Shown in pieces: positions 45,839-56,518 of a DNA stretch of 64,000 nucleotides. The stretch covers positions 1,984,001 through 2,048,000 of the forward strand of contig JAGPYM010000006.1 in the NCBI GenBank assembly GCA_020736575.1. The letters run 5' to 3'. Below the pieces are notes generated by a model. The model was not told where the DNA came from. It made no database searches and worked only from the letters and a program-made list of their open reading frames with translations. The translations under genes and the position numbers were made by a program. Source of the DNA: Thelonectria olida (Eukaryota > Ascomycota > Sordariomycetes > Hypocreales > Nectriaceae). The first letter of the stretch is position 1, and every line of letters starts with the position of its first letter.

Positions 45839-48654
45839 ATGACCGCTCCATCTGTGGTCAATGTTCGCTTCGAACACTATCGCCCAGCATACACTCTTGG
45901 TGCTCATGAGACCAAGCCTCGCATCTCCTGGCGCTTCGACAATGTGCCCCAGAACTTCGAACAAGCCGAATATGAAATTGAACTGAGTGAGAAGAGAGGC
46001 ACCGAAACCAACACAATCTCTTCAACCCGTGTCTCTTCCCAAGACTCGCATCTTGTTCCGTGGCCTTCATCCGAACCTCTCAGCTCGAGAAAGCGATATT
46101 CTGTCCGCGTCCGCGCCCGTGGAAGCGACCAATCCGAATTTCTCCCCTGGAGTGAACCGTCAGCCATTGAAGCTGGATTGCTGAGCCGACAAGACTGGTC
46201 AAGCCAACTGATCTCGGCCCCCTGGTCGGAAGTTGATACCGACAAGCCTCAGCCCGAAGACCTATTTCGCAAAGAATTCGCAGTCGAAAGCGACGTCCTC
46301 TCGGCAAGGCTTTACGTTACTGCACATGGACTCTATGAAGCTGAGATCAACGGGAAGAGGGTCGGGGACTACTTTCTCGCACCAGGCTGGACGCAATATC
46401 ACGGCCAGCTGCACTATCAGACGTACGATGTTGCCCATCTCTTGTCATCCCAGGCAAATTGTCTTGGTTTGAGAGTCGCCGAAGGATGGTACAGAGGCCG
46501 GATCAATTTTGAGGGTGGACGTCGTAACATATGGGGAGCCCGCACTGCGGTCTTGGCCCAGCTGGAGATTCAGTATCGCGATGGCTCAAGCCAGACCATC
46601 TCTACCGACGACACCTGGACAGTGGCCCAGGGACCAATTCGCCTTGCTGAAATATACGACGGCGAAAAGTACGATGCGACGGCCGAGATTCGTGGCTGGT
46701 CCAATCCGGGCGCCGAGTCGGAGCCATGGAAGAAGGTCGACGTGCTGCCCGCCCTTGCTGAGAGTGTAGAGCTTGTTTCCGGCTTCAAGGAACATGCGAG
46801 GAGACTCGATAGCGTCAAACCCATCGAAAAGATCACGACCCCCTCTGGAAAGACGGTTCTTGATTTTGGTCAAAATTTGGTTGGATACCTTCGCGTTAAG
46901 GAGATAAAGGGCTCTCGTGGCCATGCCCTCACCTTGTCGCATGCCGAGGTCCTCGAGAATGGCGAGCTGGGTATCCGGCCTCTGCGACTTTCCAAGGCTC
47001 GCGACACCTACATCCTCAGGGGAGACCAACAAGGGGAGACGTATGAACCACGGTTCACTTTCCACGGATTCCGTTATGCCCAAATTGACGACTGGCCTTC
47101 CCAAGACATTGATGTCGCGGATGCCATTGAGGCTGTCGTTTGCAACACTGACATGGAAGAGGCTGGAGCCCTTTCCACATCAAACTCCAAGATCAACCAG
47201 TTATTTAGCAACACGAAATGGAGTATGAGAGGCAACTTCCTGTCAATCCCGACGGATTGTCCCCAACGAGATGAACGTCTTGGCTGGACAGGAGACCTCG
47301 CGCTTTTCGCACCAACTGCCACATTCATTTATAACTGCTTCGGGGTGTTGAGAGACTGGTTGAAGGACGTCGCCTGGGATCAGAAGCAGCAGAATGGTAT
47401 CCCTCCCATGGTTTCACCCAATACACTCCAAGGAGACTTTTTCTGGGGTCATGTTTGGCCCGGTGCCATTTGGCACGACGTTACTGTCCTTGCTCCCTGG
47501 GCTCTGTGGGAGGAAACGGGCGATGCTGCTATTCTGGAACAGCAGTATGAGTCCATGGCGGCTTGGTTAGAAGTGATCCCTCGAAACGAGACTGGATGCA
47601 CACACTTGTGGGATTTCAACAGTTTTCAGTTGGGTGTAAGTTTTACCCGAGTGGCCTAGGTGTTCGACTCTAACCGACGACATAGGACTGGCTCGATCCC
47701 AATGCACCCCCTGACGAGCCGTTCAAGGCTCTAACTGACCCACCGCTGGTCGCCAATGCTTTCCTTATCCAGTCTCTTGACCTGGCTGCCCAAGTTGCCG
47801 AGATACTCAGTCGGACAGACGACGCGACGAAGTACCGAGCTGACGCAGCAGGGGCTCGAAAGGAATTCGAAGAGGAATACGTCAGCAAGAATGGCCGCGT
47901 GACTTCAGATTCGCAAACAGCCTACGCATTGGCGATTTGCTTTAATCTCCTTTCGCCAGAGCAGACGAAACGAGCTGGTGATCGACTCGTCAGCATTGTT
48001 CGCGACAATTCGTACCGGCTCGGCACTGGTTTCGCAGGCACGCCTTTCGTATGCGAGGCTCTCACGAGAAGTGGACATGTCGATATTGCATACAAGATGC
48101 TGGTCAATGAAAAGTGTCCCTCGTGGCTGTACCCCATTTCCATGGGCGCCACTACCATGTGGGAGCGTTGGGACAGCATGCGGCCTGACGGATCAATCAA
48201 CCCTGGCGAAATGACGTCTTTCAACCACTATGCCTTTGGCGCCGTGACCAAGTTCATGGTGGAGCGTCTCGCGGGATTGCAGCGCCTGAGCCCGGGCTGG
48301 AAGACGTCCAGAGTCGAGCCAGTGCTAGGCGGAGGGTTCACGTCGGCGGAAGCAGAGCATCTGACTCCCTACGGAAAAGTTTCGAGCAAGTGGTCAGCTG
48401 CACCTGCAAAGGATGGCCTGCTCAACTTTAGTCTCGAGGTTGAAGTTCCGCCAACGACGACGATGGAAGTGGTTCTGCCTGGCGTGGAGGGACCCAAGAA
48501 GGAGACGGTAGGTTCAGGAAGATGGACATTCTCGTCGTTGGTGAGAGAGAGTGCCATTAGGCCGGAGAAGGAGCCGAAGAGGGGATTTCCTCATGATATA
48601 ATTGAGCAGATTGAGGCACGGAGGGAGCAGGAAGAGAAGGAGAAGCAGACATAA
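45839..48654 (+). CDS. Intracellular alpha-L-rhamnosidase, GH78
   Basis: Two exons (intron 47636-47685) give 921 residues. The order fits GH78: an N-terminal fibronectin-like domain (KPRISWRFDNVPQNFEQAEY), a Bac_rhamnosid_N/CBM-like region (ARLYVTAHGLYEAEINGKRV, GWTQYHGQLHYQTYDV), a beta-sandwich, the (alpha/alpha)6 barrel and a C-terminal beta domain (LGGGFTSAEAEHLTPYGKVS). The acidic catalytic region is visible as TDCPQRDERLGWTGD in exon 1. The enzyme hydrolyses terminal alpha-L-rhamnose from rhamnogalacturonan oligomers or plant glycosides. No signal peptide is present, so it probably acts on imported oligosaccharides or glycosides in the cytosol. Two polygalacturonase genes lie 7 and 15 kb away. 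Length is normal and no damage is seen. Confidence 0.92.
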
Positions 48655-49308
48655 GTGATGTGCAGAGGCTTCATGAGTGGATTATTGGAAGAGATATGCT
48701 TAAAATAAAGTTATGATATGGCTACATAGACTACCGTCTCTTAGATGGGAAGAGGGCCGATCATTGCTCTTCGTGGTAGAGTGATGGCTTGACATGGATG
48801 TTGCAAGTTCTGGCTTTGGAGATAGTTGTAAATGCCTAATAAATGGATCGACATAGGACCACCAGGGTGTGCTAGCTAAATATCATGCTATGTATTGTAG
48901 ATATCGTTGAAGAGACGCATTTCTTTGTGGTCAAGATGCAGCGACTTGCCTCTCAAGGTAATGAGTGCCGTCTTGGCAGAATGGAACTTTTTGAGCAGCA
49001 TCCTAAAGGAGTAGGTGGTACTGGTACTACAAGCACGCGATAAGAAGCCAATGCAGCCTAACATCTTGGACTTTTGTTCATCGTAGCATTGGATGATGAG
49101 GTTTATGTGGTAATAGTGTGTTGTTGGTAGTAAGTGTCATGGCCGGATGCAAGCTTAAAAAGACGGTAAGAGCCCCAAACCCTCTGTCCCATGACAGGCG
49201 ACCCAACGGCGCATTTCTTTTTCTTTTTTTCCATTGCAGTTAGTTGTCTTGACTGATGAATTTCAGTTTCAGATAACCCCCCCCAAAAAAAGCCAATTGC
49301 CGAGGAAG
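48655..49308. other. Intergenic region
   Basis: About 650 bases. The 3' part has T-runs and an A/C homopolymer stretch (49277-49290) in the DPP IV leader. No gene is seen. Confidence 0.6.
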
Positions 49309-51666
49309 ATGGCGGCCATGACAAGAGCGCTCGCAGCCCTGCTGTGGCTTCTCCCCCTGGCCTCAACACTTACACCTGGCCGCCGAGCTCACCAGCCTGT
49401 CGGCAAAGGCAAGCGCCTACTCACATTTAACGAAACGAGTCCCAGTGCGACCCTCACCTACGAGAGCAGCAGCTTCAACTGGATCAAAGGCGCCAGCGAT
49501 GGGCTGTACCTGACGACCAATGCAAACAAGGATGCCGTCGTGGGGAACATTGTCAACGACACGGAGACTACTATTGTCAAGGGCGAAAACATGCCTGATG
49601 ACAAGGAGGAGGACTGGATCAACAGCAAAATGACACAGTTGCTCGTTGCTGCCAACGCCACAAAGCAGTACCGCTACTCGTACTTTGCCGACTACTTCAT
49701 CATCGATGTCGAATCTGAGGAGAGCACGCCCTTGGCGGATGACCAAGTCGGCGACATTCAGTACGCCGAGTTCTCTCCCACCGGCGATTCTGTGGCCTTT
49801 GTCCGCGGGAACAACCTCTTCCTCCGCAACTCTACCACGGGAAAAACCACCCAAATCACCAGCGACGGGGGGCCCGATATGTTCCACGGCGTGCCTGACT
49901 GGGTGTACGAAGAAGAGATATTTGGCGGCCGCTCCACGCTCTGGTTCTCTCCAGACGCCAAGTACCTCGCCTTTCTGAGCTTCAACGAAACTGGCGTTGA
50001 GACTTTCACAATCCCCTACTACATGAACAACGAGAAACTGGCGCCGACGTACCCGAGAGAGCTGGAGCTGCGGTATCCAAAGGTTGGGTCTACAAACCCT
50101 ACCGTGCAGCTGAGCATCCTCAATATTGCGTCAAGTGACCTCGTCTCGGTCCCTATCGACGTCTACGAGCCCGATAATCTCATCATCGGAGAGGTCTCGT
50201 GGGTGACTGACACGCACGATGCACTGATCTATCGTGCCTTCAACCGTGTGCAGGACTTGAGTGAGCACGTCCTCGTCACTGTTGGCTCGAGTATTACTTC
50301 CAAAGCTGTTCGGAAGCGAGATGGCACCGACGGCTGGCTTGAGAACAATATTGCCATAACCTACGTTGGACTGCTCAAGAGGTTTACCACCGAGAAATAC
50401 TATGCCGACCTTTCTGACGAAGATGGCTGGAACCACATCTATCTGTATCCTGTCAACGGTGGTGATGCGATACAGGTGACCAAGGGCGAATGGGAGGTTG
50501 CCTCTATCCTTGCTGTCGATGCTGCCAGCAAGTTCATCTACTTCCAGGCTGCAAAGAGCCATTCCACTGAGCGCCACATCTACAAGGTCTCATGGGCGAC
50601 CAAGAAATACAAGATTACACCGCTCGTCGATGACAAGATTCCTGCTTATTGGGCTGCATCCTTTTCCCCCGGGGCTGGCTATTGCGTGTTCAGCTACCAA
50701 GGACCAGACGTCCCATACCAAGAAGCTTACAGGTCCAACTCTACCACTTGGCCTTTGCGACTCATTAACGACAACCAAGATTTCTATGACAAGATCAATG
50801 AGTATAGGCTGCCCAATATCTCCTACTTTGAGCTTGAGCATCCGGACGGCTGGACAATGAACGTCATGCAGCAGCTGCCCCCGAAATTTGACCCCAAGAA
50901 GAAGTATCCTGTTCTCTTCACCCCTTACGGCGGCCCCAACTCCCAATCCGTCACCAAGAGGTTCCAGTCTCTTGGTTGGAAGCAGTACATCAGCTCCGAC
51001 CCCGAGCTCCAGTACATCACCTACACTGTTGACAACCGCGGCACTGGCTTCCGCGGCCGCGAATATCGATCCGCCGTCACGTCTCGGCTCGGTTCGCTTG
51101 AGCCTCACGACCAAGTGTGGGCAGCCTCGAAGCTCGGCGAATTATTTCCTTACATCAACCGTGACAAGATTGGCATGTGGGGATGGTCGTATGGCGGATA
51201 TCTCACGGCAAAGACGCTGGAGTACGACTCGGGCATCTTCAGCTTCGGGCTGATCACCGCACCTGTGACGGACTGGCGCTTCTACGACTCCATGTACACG
51301 GAACGGTACATGAAGACCATCGAGACCAACGCCAAGAACTACACTCAGACGGCAGTGCACGACGTCGCAGGCTTCAAGAATGTGGTGGGCGGGTTCAGCA
51401 TTATGCACGGCACTGGCGACGACAACGTGCACTATCAACACACGGCTGCCTTCCTAGACTTTATCGTGAGCAACGGTGTCTCGCCGGACCAGATGAGGAT
51501 GCTCGCGTTTACCGACAGCGACCACAGCATCAACTACAACGGGGCCGACACGTATCTCTACAAGTTTCTGACGGAGAGGCTGTACGACGAGGTTTTGAGA
51601 GGCAAGAAGAAGGAGCCGAGCCACCAGTGGAGCAAGAGGCAGATGTGGAATTGGGATGGAAAATGA
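49309..51666 (+). CDS. DPP4: Secreted dipeptidyl peptidase IV (S9B)
   Basis: Intronless; 785 residues from the ATG at 49309, chosen over the in-frame ATG at 49234 because it opens a signal peptide (MAAMTRALAALLWLLPLAST). The beta-propeller domain includes the double-Glu motif VPDWVYEEEIFGG, which fixes the substrate N-terminus, and DNRGTGFRGREYRSAV begins the hydrolase region. The catalytic triad is present: Ser in GWSYGGYLTA, Asp in GTGDDNVHYQ and His in TDSDHSINY. The enzyme removes X-Pro or X-Ala dipeptides from peptide N-termini. Lack of a membrane anchor after the cleaved signal fits the secreted fungal DPP IV rather than the vacuolar DapB type. It would complement the M28 aminopeptidase at 23.9 kb in extracellular peptide breakdown. 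Confidence 0.94.
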   Translation: MAAMTRALAALLWLLPLASTLTPGRRAHQPVGKGKRLLTFNETSPSATLTYESSSFNWIKGASDGLYLTTNANKDAVVGNIVNDTETTIVKGENMPDDKEEDWINSKMTQLLVAANATKQYRYSYFADYFIIDVESEESTPLADDQVGDIQYAEFSPTGDSVAFVRGNNLFLRNSTTGKTTQITSDGGPDMFHGVPDWVYEEEIFGGRSTLWFSPDAKYLAFLSFNETGVETFTIPYYMNNEKLAPTYPRELELRYPKVGSTNPTVQLSILNIASSDLVSVPIDVYEPDNLIIGEVSWVTDTHDALIYRAFNRVQDLSEHVLVTVGSSITSKAVRKRDGTDGWLENNIAITYVGLLKRFTTEKYYADLSDEDGWNHIYLYPVNGGDAIQVTKGEWEVASILAVDAASKFIYFQAAKSHSTERHIYKVSWATKKYKITPLVDDKIPAYWAASFSPGAGYCVFSYQGPDVPYQEAYRSNSTTWPLRLINDNQDFYDKINEYRLPNISYFELEHPDGWTMNVMQQLPPKFDPKKKYPVLFTPYGGPNSQSVTKRFQSLGWKQYISSDPELQYITYTVDNRGTGFRGREYRSAVTSRLGSLEPHDQVWAASKLGELFPYINRDKIGMWGWSYGGYLTAKTLEYDSGIFSFGLITAPVTDWRFYDSMYTERYMKTIETNAKNYTQTAVHDVAGFKNVVGGFSIMHGTGDDNVHYQHTAAFLDFIVSNGVSPDQMRMLAFTDSDHSINYNGADTYLYKFLTERLYDEVLRGKKKEPSHQWSKRQMWNWDGK

Positions 51667-52609
51667 GGGCGTCATGACGGCCTGTATGCGAGAGGTGGTG
51701 AGGAGATTGAAAGAAGCAGACGACTGACTGCCTGAACATTGTAAGAGGGGTTTCTCGTTGAATCGTGACGAACCCACTATACAGCTGAGAATTACTATAT
51801 TTCAATTCATAATCAAGTTTGTTCAATAATTCTCCATCGAAAAGTCGCGAGTCGTAGGGTTGTTGGCCAACTACTAAGATCTCCAAGCCATGCAGCCACG
51901 ACCACGCACGACGTAATGACGGACGAACAGCAGTATGTGAAAGGCTCCAAACCCCTGCAACGGAAGAATTTCCGCGTGTGTGTGACGGTGACACCTGGAC
52001 CTGGCTGGCACATGTGCATGACACAGTAGCCAAAGTCTAGGAAATGACTGAACCTTCCAGGCAATGCTGAGCCGAATTATCCGGCCACCCAAGACAGAAG
52101 AACAGCAGCAGCAATAGGATTTCCTCGTCTCCGTCCCCCGCAAGAAGATGCCATCCCTGCCAAAAGCCCTCGCCAGCACAGGTCATGGCCTGCCTCTAAG
52201 TAACGGCTCATCGACGTACCCGGCTAAATCCAACCCCCAACCTCCCCGCATGTTCAGCAAAAGGGGAATTTGGGGGAGCAGGTTGTGGGGTGTGGGGTGA
52301 TGGGTTCATAGCGAGGAGGAGAAACATGGATATGGCTATTAAGGGCCGGCAATGCTGGCCTGCTTGTGGGGATTGGAGACGGAGGAATTCAAACGAGGAT
52401 AATTCCACGTATGAGACGGCGATGATCGCCGGGGCCAATGCGTGTTTTGGGCTCCATAGCCGTTGTGACGGTTGTATTGTGAACCGATAGTCAAGGGTTT
52501 GGCCGTGTATAAGTAGGGAACGCTGTGTTGATGAGTTGAGTTGCTGGCCCAGACGACAGCAGCGAGATTCAATTCCTTCTTCGTCCTTGGCCCTCAACGT
52601 CTCGTCACC
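51667..52609. other. Intergenic region and exo-PG promoter
   Basis: About 940 bases, no supportable gene. Contains the TATA element at 52508-52515. Confidence 0.6.
52508..52515 (+). promoter_or_regulatory. TATA box of exo-polygalacturonase gene
   Basis: TATAAGTA about 95-100 bp upstream of the ATG at 52610. Confidence 0.45.
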
Positions 52610-54272
52610 ATGCTCGCACCGTCGCTTCTCACCCTCCTGGCCTTCTGCGACCTCCTGTCGGGGGCTGTGGCCGGGCGCAAGAGTCACGTTCCCAAACGCC
52701 CAAAGCTGGCACCCAGTCCGCACCATGTCGGCCAGGCCATGCCGCACTCTCCAGCCAGGACAAAAGACAAGTATTGCTTTGTCGACCCTACCAAGGGAAG
52801 CGACAGGGACGACGCTGGCCGGATCCTCAAGGCCTTCAAGAAGTGCAACAACGGAGGCACCGTCGTCATGGACGAGACGTATCAGATTGCGTCGCCGCTT
52901 GACTTGACCTTCCTCAAACACGTCGACGTGGTCATCACGGGAGAAGTCAACTTCAAGAACGACGTCTACTACTGGGCCGACAACAGCTTCAAGTTTCCCT
53001 TCCAAAACCAATCCGTCTTCTGGAAGTTTGGCGGCAAGGACATCAACATCTACGGTGACCTGAGCAATGAGAAGTCGGTCCTTGACGGACACGGCGAGGT
53101 GTACTGGAAGGAGTTGCTTGCCAACAGTACCGTACGTGTCCCTAGTACCACTTGTTGATGCGTTGCTGACTCTGAGTCGATGATAGCTTCTGCGCCCTAT
53201 GCTGTTTGCCTTTGACGGCGTCGAGGGCGCTACCATGTCTAACCTGCGCATGCGAAACCCACCCAACGTATGACAAGTCTCTACATGCTTGTGTGTTGGT
53301 GTTGCTAACAGAGATAATAGTGGTTCAACCTCATTGCCAACAGTACCGATGTCCTCATCACTGATATGCACCTGAAGGCCGCCGTGAGTTGACCATGTTG
53401 ATAGTTGTCTGATTACTAAAGCCGTGCTAATACAATGGAAATAGAGCACCAACGGAACAAAGGTTGCCAACTCGGATGGCTGGGACACTTACCGCGCCGA
53501 TCGAGTCGTCATTCAGAACTCCGTCATTTACAATACCGATGGTAAGTAGTTTGTCTTTCCTTTACTGGTGATGACCATGTCACTAATGCCTTTCCAAGAC
53601 TGTGTTTCCTTCAAGCCCAACAGCACCAACGTCGTCGTTCAGAACCTGGTCTGCAACGGCTCGCACGGCATCAGCGTCGGCTCTCTCGGACAGTACAAGG
53701 GCGTGACCGACATTGTCGAGAACCTGTACATCTACAACGTGTCCATGTCCAACGCCAGCGACGGCGCGCGCATCAAGGTGTGGCCCGGCATCGAGACGGA
53801 CTTCCAGGCCACGCTCAACGGCGGCGGCGGCCTGGGCTACGTGCGCAACGTCACGTACGATGTGTTTTACCACGAGAACAACGACAACGCCATCACCATC
53901 ACGCAGTGCTACGGACAGAAGAACCAGACGCTCTGCAACGAGTTCCCCGCAAACTTGACCATCGAGGACATTACGCTGAAGAACATGTGGGGGACGACGT
54001 CGAAGAAGTACGATCCTCGAGCGGGCACTCTCGTGTGCAGTGCGTCAGACGTGAGTTGCTTGTTCCGTTCAATATTACAATGAACATCAAGACATTTGCT
54101 AATACTTGACCTTCATGCGCAGCGATGCAGCAACATTGTGGCCGAGAACATCACCATTACGGTCCCCAGCGGCGAACCGCCCGTGTATGAGTGTGTGAAC
54201 TTGGATGAGAGCTTGCTCGACCTTACGTGCCAAGATCAAGAGACTGATGAGCGAGACACGTCTCAGGGCTAA
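52610..54272 (+). CDS. Exo-polygalacturonase, GH28
   Basis: Six exons (introns 53132-53186, 53268-53320, 53384-53444, 53542-53598, 54051-54122) give 454 residues. A signal peptide ([20 protein letters not shown]) is followed by a short basic segment and the GH28 right-handed beta-helix. Catalytic motifs are complete: [12 protein letters not shown] (the acidic pair), [11 protein letters not shown] (catalytic-site His) and RIKVWPG (substrate-binding Arg-Lys). The long N-terminal part before NTDD, the V-W-P-G after RIK and the Cys pattern match fungal exo-polygalacturonases (PgxB/PgxC type), which release galacturonic acid from the non-reducing end of homogalacturonan. Many N-glycosylation sites (NST, NGS, NVS, NAS) fit secretion. 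It would act downstream of the endo-enzyme at 60.4 kb. Confidence 0.93.
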
Positions 54273-54466
54273 GTAGACAAGGGTATCGGTTACCATTTAG
54301 GGACATGTATATAATGAAATAGAAGTCTCATCATGCACATGGGGGGGGGAGATGATAAAAGAGACGGCACCTGTCTATAGACGAAACCACCCCGTTGTCT
54401 AATTACTCCCAGCTCGCTTCTCAACATGAAGATAAATGCAGACATGTATAATAAAACCATGTTTCC

Positions 54467-55585
54467 TCATACCCAAAGCTGAATCCACACAGCAACCCCA
54501 AGAGCCAAGGCAATTGTCCACACAGAGCCGCGGTCCAACGTCACGCTCGCAGCCGCATTATCCCACAGCATAGCCGCCCTGCCCGCAGTTGTCGTGTCAT
54601 CGATGCTGCAGACGGAATTGCACTTCGTCTTATCATCTCTGCGATACACATTCTTGTCGGTGATGTTGTAGACCATCTCGATCCACTGGATCTCTTGCCT
54701 TGCCTCGTGGTTCATCGACATGTTGCCGCTCCACGACCCGCCGTCGCTCCAGGCGCTGAAGTGAAGATCGCAGGCATCCTTGGGCGTTTGGAACTCGATC
54801 CTCGCCGTCCTCTCGCCGTCCACGTACCATTGAACGACGTCGGGCGTCCAGTCCAGCCGGTGCACGACCCAGTTCGACCAGTCTGGCGTCGTGGCGTTGC
54901 GCGTGGCCCGCGGGATTTCGCCGCCGTCGTCCGTGTAAGACGGCTGGTTCGTGTACTGGATCTTGTCCTTGGGGCCGCGGGTCAGGATCTCAATGTCGGA
55001 CTCCTGGATGTCGGCGAGCTTGCCGGTCGAGTCCCTGTAGGTGAACATGCCCGTGACGGCGCCGGCGGCCCCGACTGTCCTCGCGAGCATGCGCATCGAG
55101 ACGTAGCGGAAATTGCCCGGCGTGCTCTGGAACTCGACGGCGGTTTGAAAGCCCGGGAGCCGTCTTGTGCGCAGGGTCAAGTACGTGTCGGATGCGGCAT
55201 CCTCGTCCTTGTTGTTTTCGATGTAGATGTTGCTCTTGGAGTTGGCCATGATATAACTTGCATCGCCGGACAGGCCGTCGCCGTCGTCATTGATGTTATT
55301 CCATGTTTGAATGGACCATATGTCAGTCCAGTTGTCGTGTGTGAAGTAGTCGCTGGAAGCGCTGGCCGACGCCGCTCCCTCGGACGTCTTGATGATACTG
55401 GGGACTCCCGCGTATTCCGAAAGACTCCTGAAGTCTAGAAACATGTGCTTGGTGTAATACGTCGGAACGGTGCCGTTGATGAGGAAGCAGTCGCACTCTG
55501 CATCGTCAACGAGCTTCGTCTCGCCGCGTGCTACGCCAACGAGCGCAAGCAGCGGCAGAACAGACAAGACGGCGAAGTGCAGCAT
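54467..55585 (-). CDS. GH16-family protein with GPI-type C-terminus
   Basis: Intronless frame of 372 residues. A signal peptide (MLHFAVLSVLPLLALVGVAR) precedes a short Cys-containing segment and a concanavalin-like GH16 domain. The catalytic ExDxE motif is present as IQESDIEILTRG, and the substrate-cleft segment HRLDWTPDVVQWYVDGE is typical. The C-terminus ends in a hydrophobic stretch (VWTIALALGVAVWIQLWV) preceded by small residues, fitting a GPI-anchor signal. Fungal GPI GH16 proteins are often Crh-type chitin-glucan transglycosylases or endo-beta-glucanases acting on the cell wall; the exact activity is not fixed by what I see. The 5' leader carries a GAGCT repeat. Confidence 0.9.
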   Translation of the reverse strand: MLHFAVLSVLPLLALVGVARGETKLVDDAECDCFLINGTVPTYYTKHMFLDFRSLSEYAGVPSIIKTSEGAASASASSDYFTHDNWTDIWSIQTWNNINDDGDGLSGDASYIMANSKSNIYIENNKDEDAASDTYLTLRTRRLPGFQTAVEFQSTPGNFRYVSMRMLARTVGAAGAVTGMFTYRDSTGKLADIQESDIEILTRGPKDKIQYTNQPSYTDDGGEIPRATRNATTPDWSNWVVHRLDWTPDVVQWYVDGERTARIEFQTPKDACDLHFSAWSDGGSWSGNMSMNHEARQEIQWIEMVYNITDKNVYRRDDKTKCNSVCSIDDTTTAGRAAMLWDNAAASVTLDRGSVWTIALALGVAVWIQLWV

Positions 55586-55603
55586 GGTTTTTCTTGGTCG
55601 AGT

Positions 55604-55652
55604 TGAGTTGAATTGAGTTGAGCTGAGCTGAGCTGAGCTGAGCTGAGCTGAA
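55604..55652 (-). repeat. Pentanucleotide (GAGCT/GAGTT)n repeat in GH16 leader
   Basis: GAGTT units followed by six or more perfect GAGCT units, ending about 20 bp upstream (minus strand) of the GH16 start codon at 55585. Likely in the 5' untranslated region. Confidence 0.9.
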
Positions 55653-56252
55653 GCTCAACCGGCTCCCTCCCTCTCGAGCGAAGGCGACATTGCGATCCCG
55701 TGTCTGGCGACCAGGCGGTAAAAGGCGGCAGAACGCATCTCATAGGCTGTTGGGGGGCTTCAGCTGCAGCATTCAGGACTTTCAGGTTGCATGCGTCCTT
55801 GGCAATGCATCATGATGGTGCTATGACCCTTTCGGGGGTGTTTTGTTGCGCTGGCACTTGATGATGATGTTTCAGAAACAAGGGCTGTGCCGCTGTGGAT
55901 AGGGCAATTACGAGGTATGAGCCCTACAAAATCAAACGACGATCTGCTTCATGTGATAGGCTCGCATGACATTCTCCTGAGTAGATTGCGCATGGTTGGT
56001 ATAGTCTGGAACAAGAATGCGATCGCATATAGTGCCTGGAGTCCAAAACAAAAGACAAATCGGATATTGGGATTCATGTCAGATGGGACATGGTGAGTAT
56101 AACCTACTCGGTCCTGATTGTCCCAATGCACTCAAATGGTAGCCAACTTGTCTGTCCGAGGCCTGTTCCTGGTCTGTTCGTACTTGTGCGCATGCCACAA
56201 CCCACTGCTGTGCCTACCTACGCATACATGGTAGAGCCTACTGACCTGCAGC

Positions 56253-56320
56253 ACTTTAATTCAAATTCTAGGGTTCGACTGTACTATAGTACTTTAATCC
56301 AAATTCCAGAGTTCGACTGT
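56253..56320 (+). repeat. Imperfect direct duplication, 30-bp units at 38-bp spacing
   Basis: Units at 56253-56282 and 56291-56320 share 27 of 30 bases (ACTTTAAT.CAAATTC.AG.GTTCGACTGT). All three differences are transitions. It lies about 200-260 bp upstream of the PARP-like relic. Confidence 0.8.
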
Positions 56321-56518
56321 TCGGTTGAACTCTTCAATCTGGTGTCTATATATCCCATCATCTCCCCCTTCAACCCTTCCTCTTCTTTCTTCCTCCTCTT
56401 TCTTCCTCCTTACCCTCCCCCCGGCTCATCTCCTCACCCACCCGCCTACGCCCACTGCATTGTTCCACGCACCTCTACCACACCTTGCCGGGACGTACGC
56501 AATTCTACTACCGCCAAG

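Larger units (their letters stand above)
55586..56518. other. Divergent intergenic region
   Basis: About 930 bases between the GH16 gene (-) and the PARP-like relic (+). Contains the GAGCT repeat, a 38-bp-period duplication at 56253-56320 and a pyrimidine-rich tract at about 56348-56425. No gene is seen. Confidence 0.6.

Noticed and set aside
52270..52276. TTGGGGG upstream of the exo-PG, matching a CCNCCAA-type galacturonate-response motif on the other strand
   Set aside because: The motif is short and degenerate, occurs by chance, and I saw no counterpart in the endo-PG promoter.
52208..53488. 426-codon minus-strand frame across the exo-polygalacturonase
   Set aside because: It crosses coding exons and introns of the GH28 gene in antisense and has no recognisable motif.
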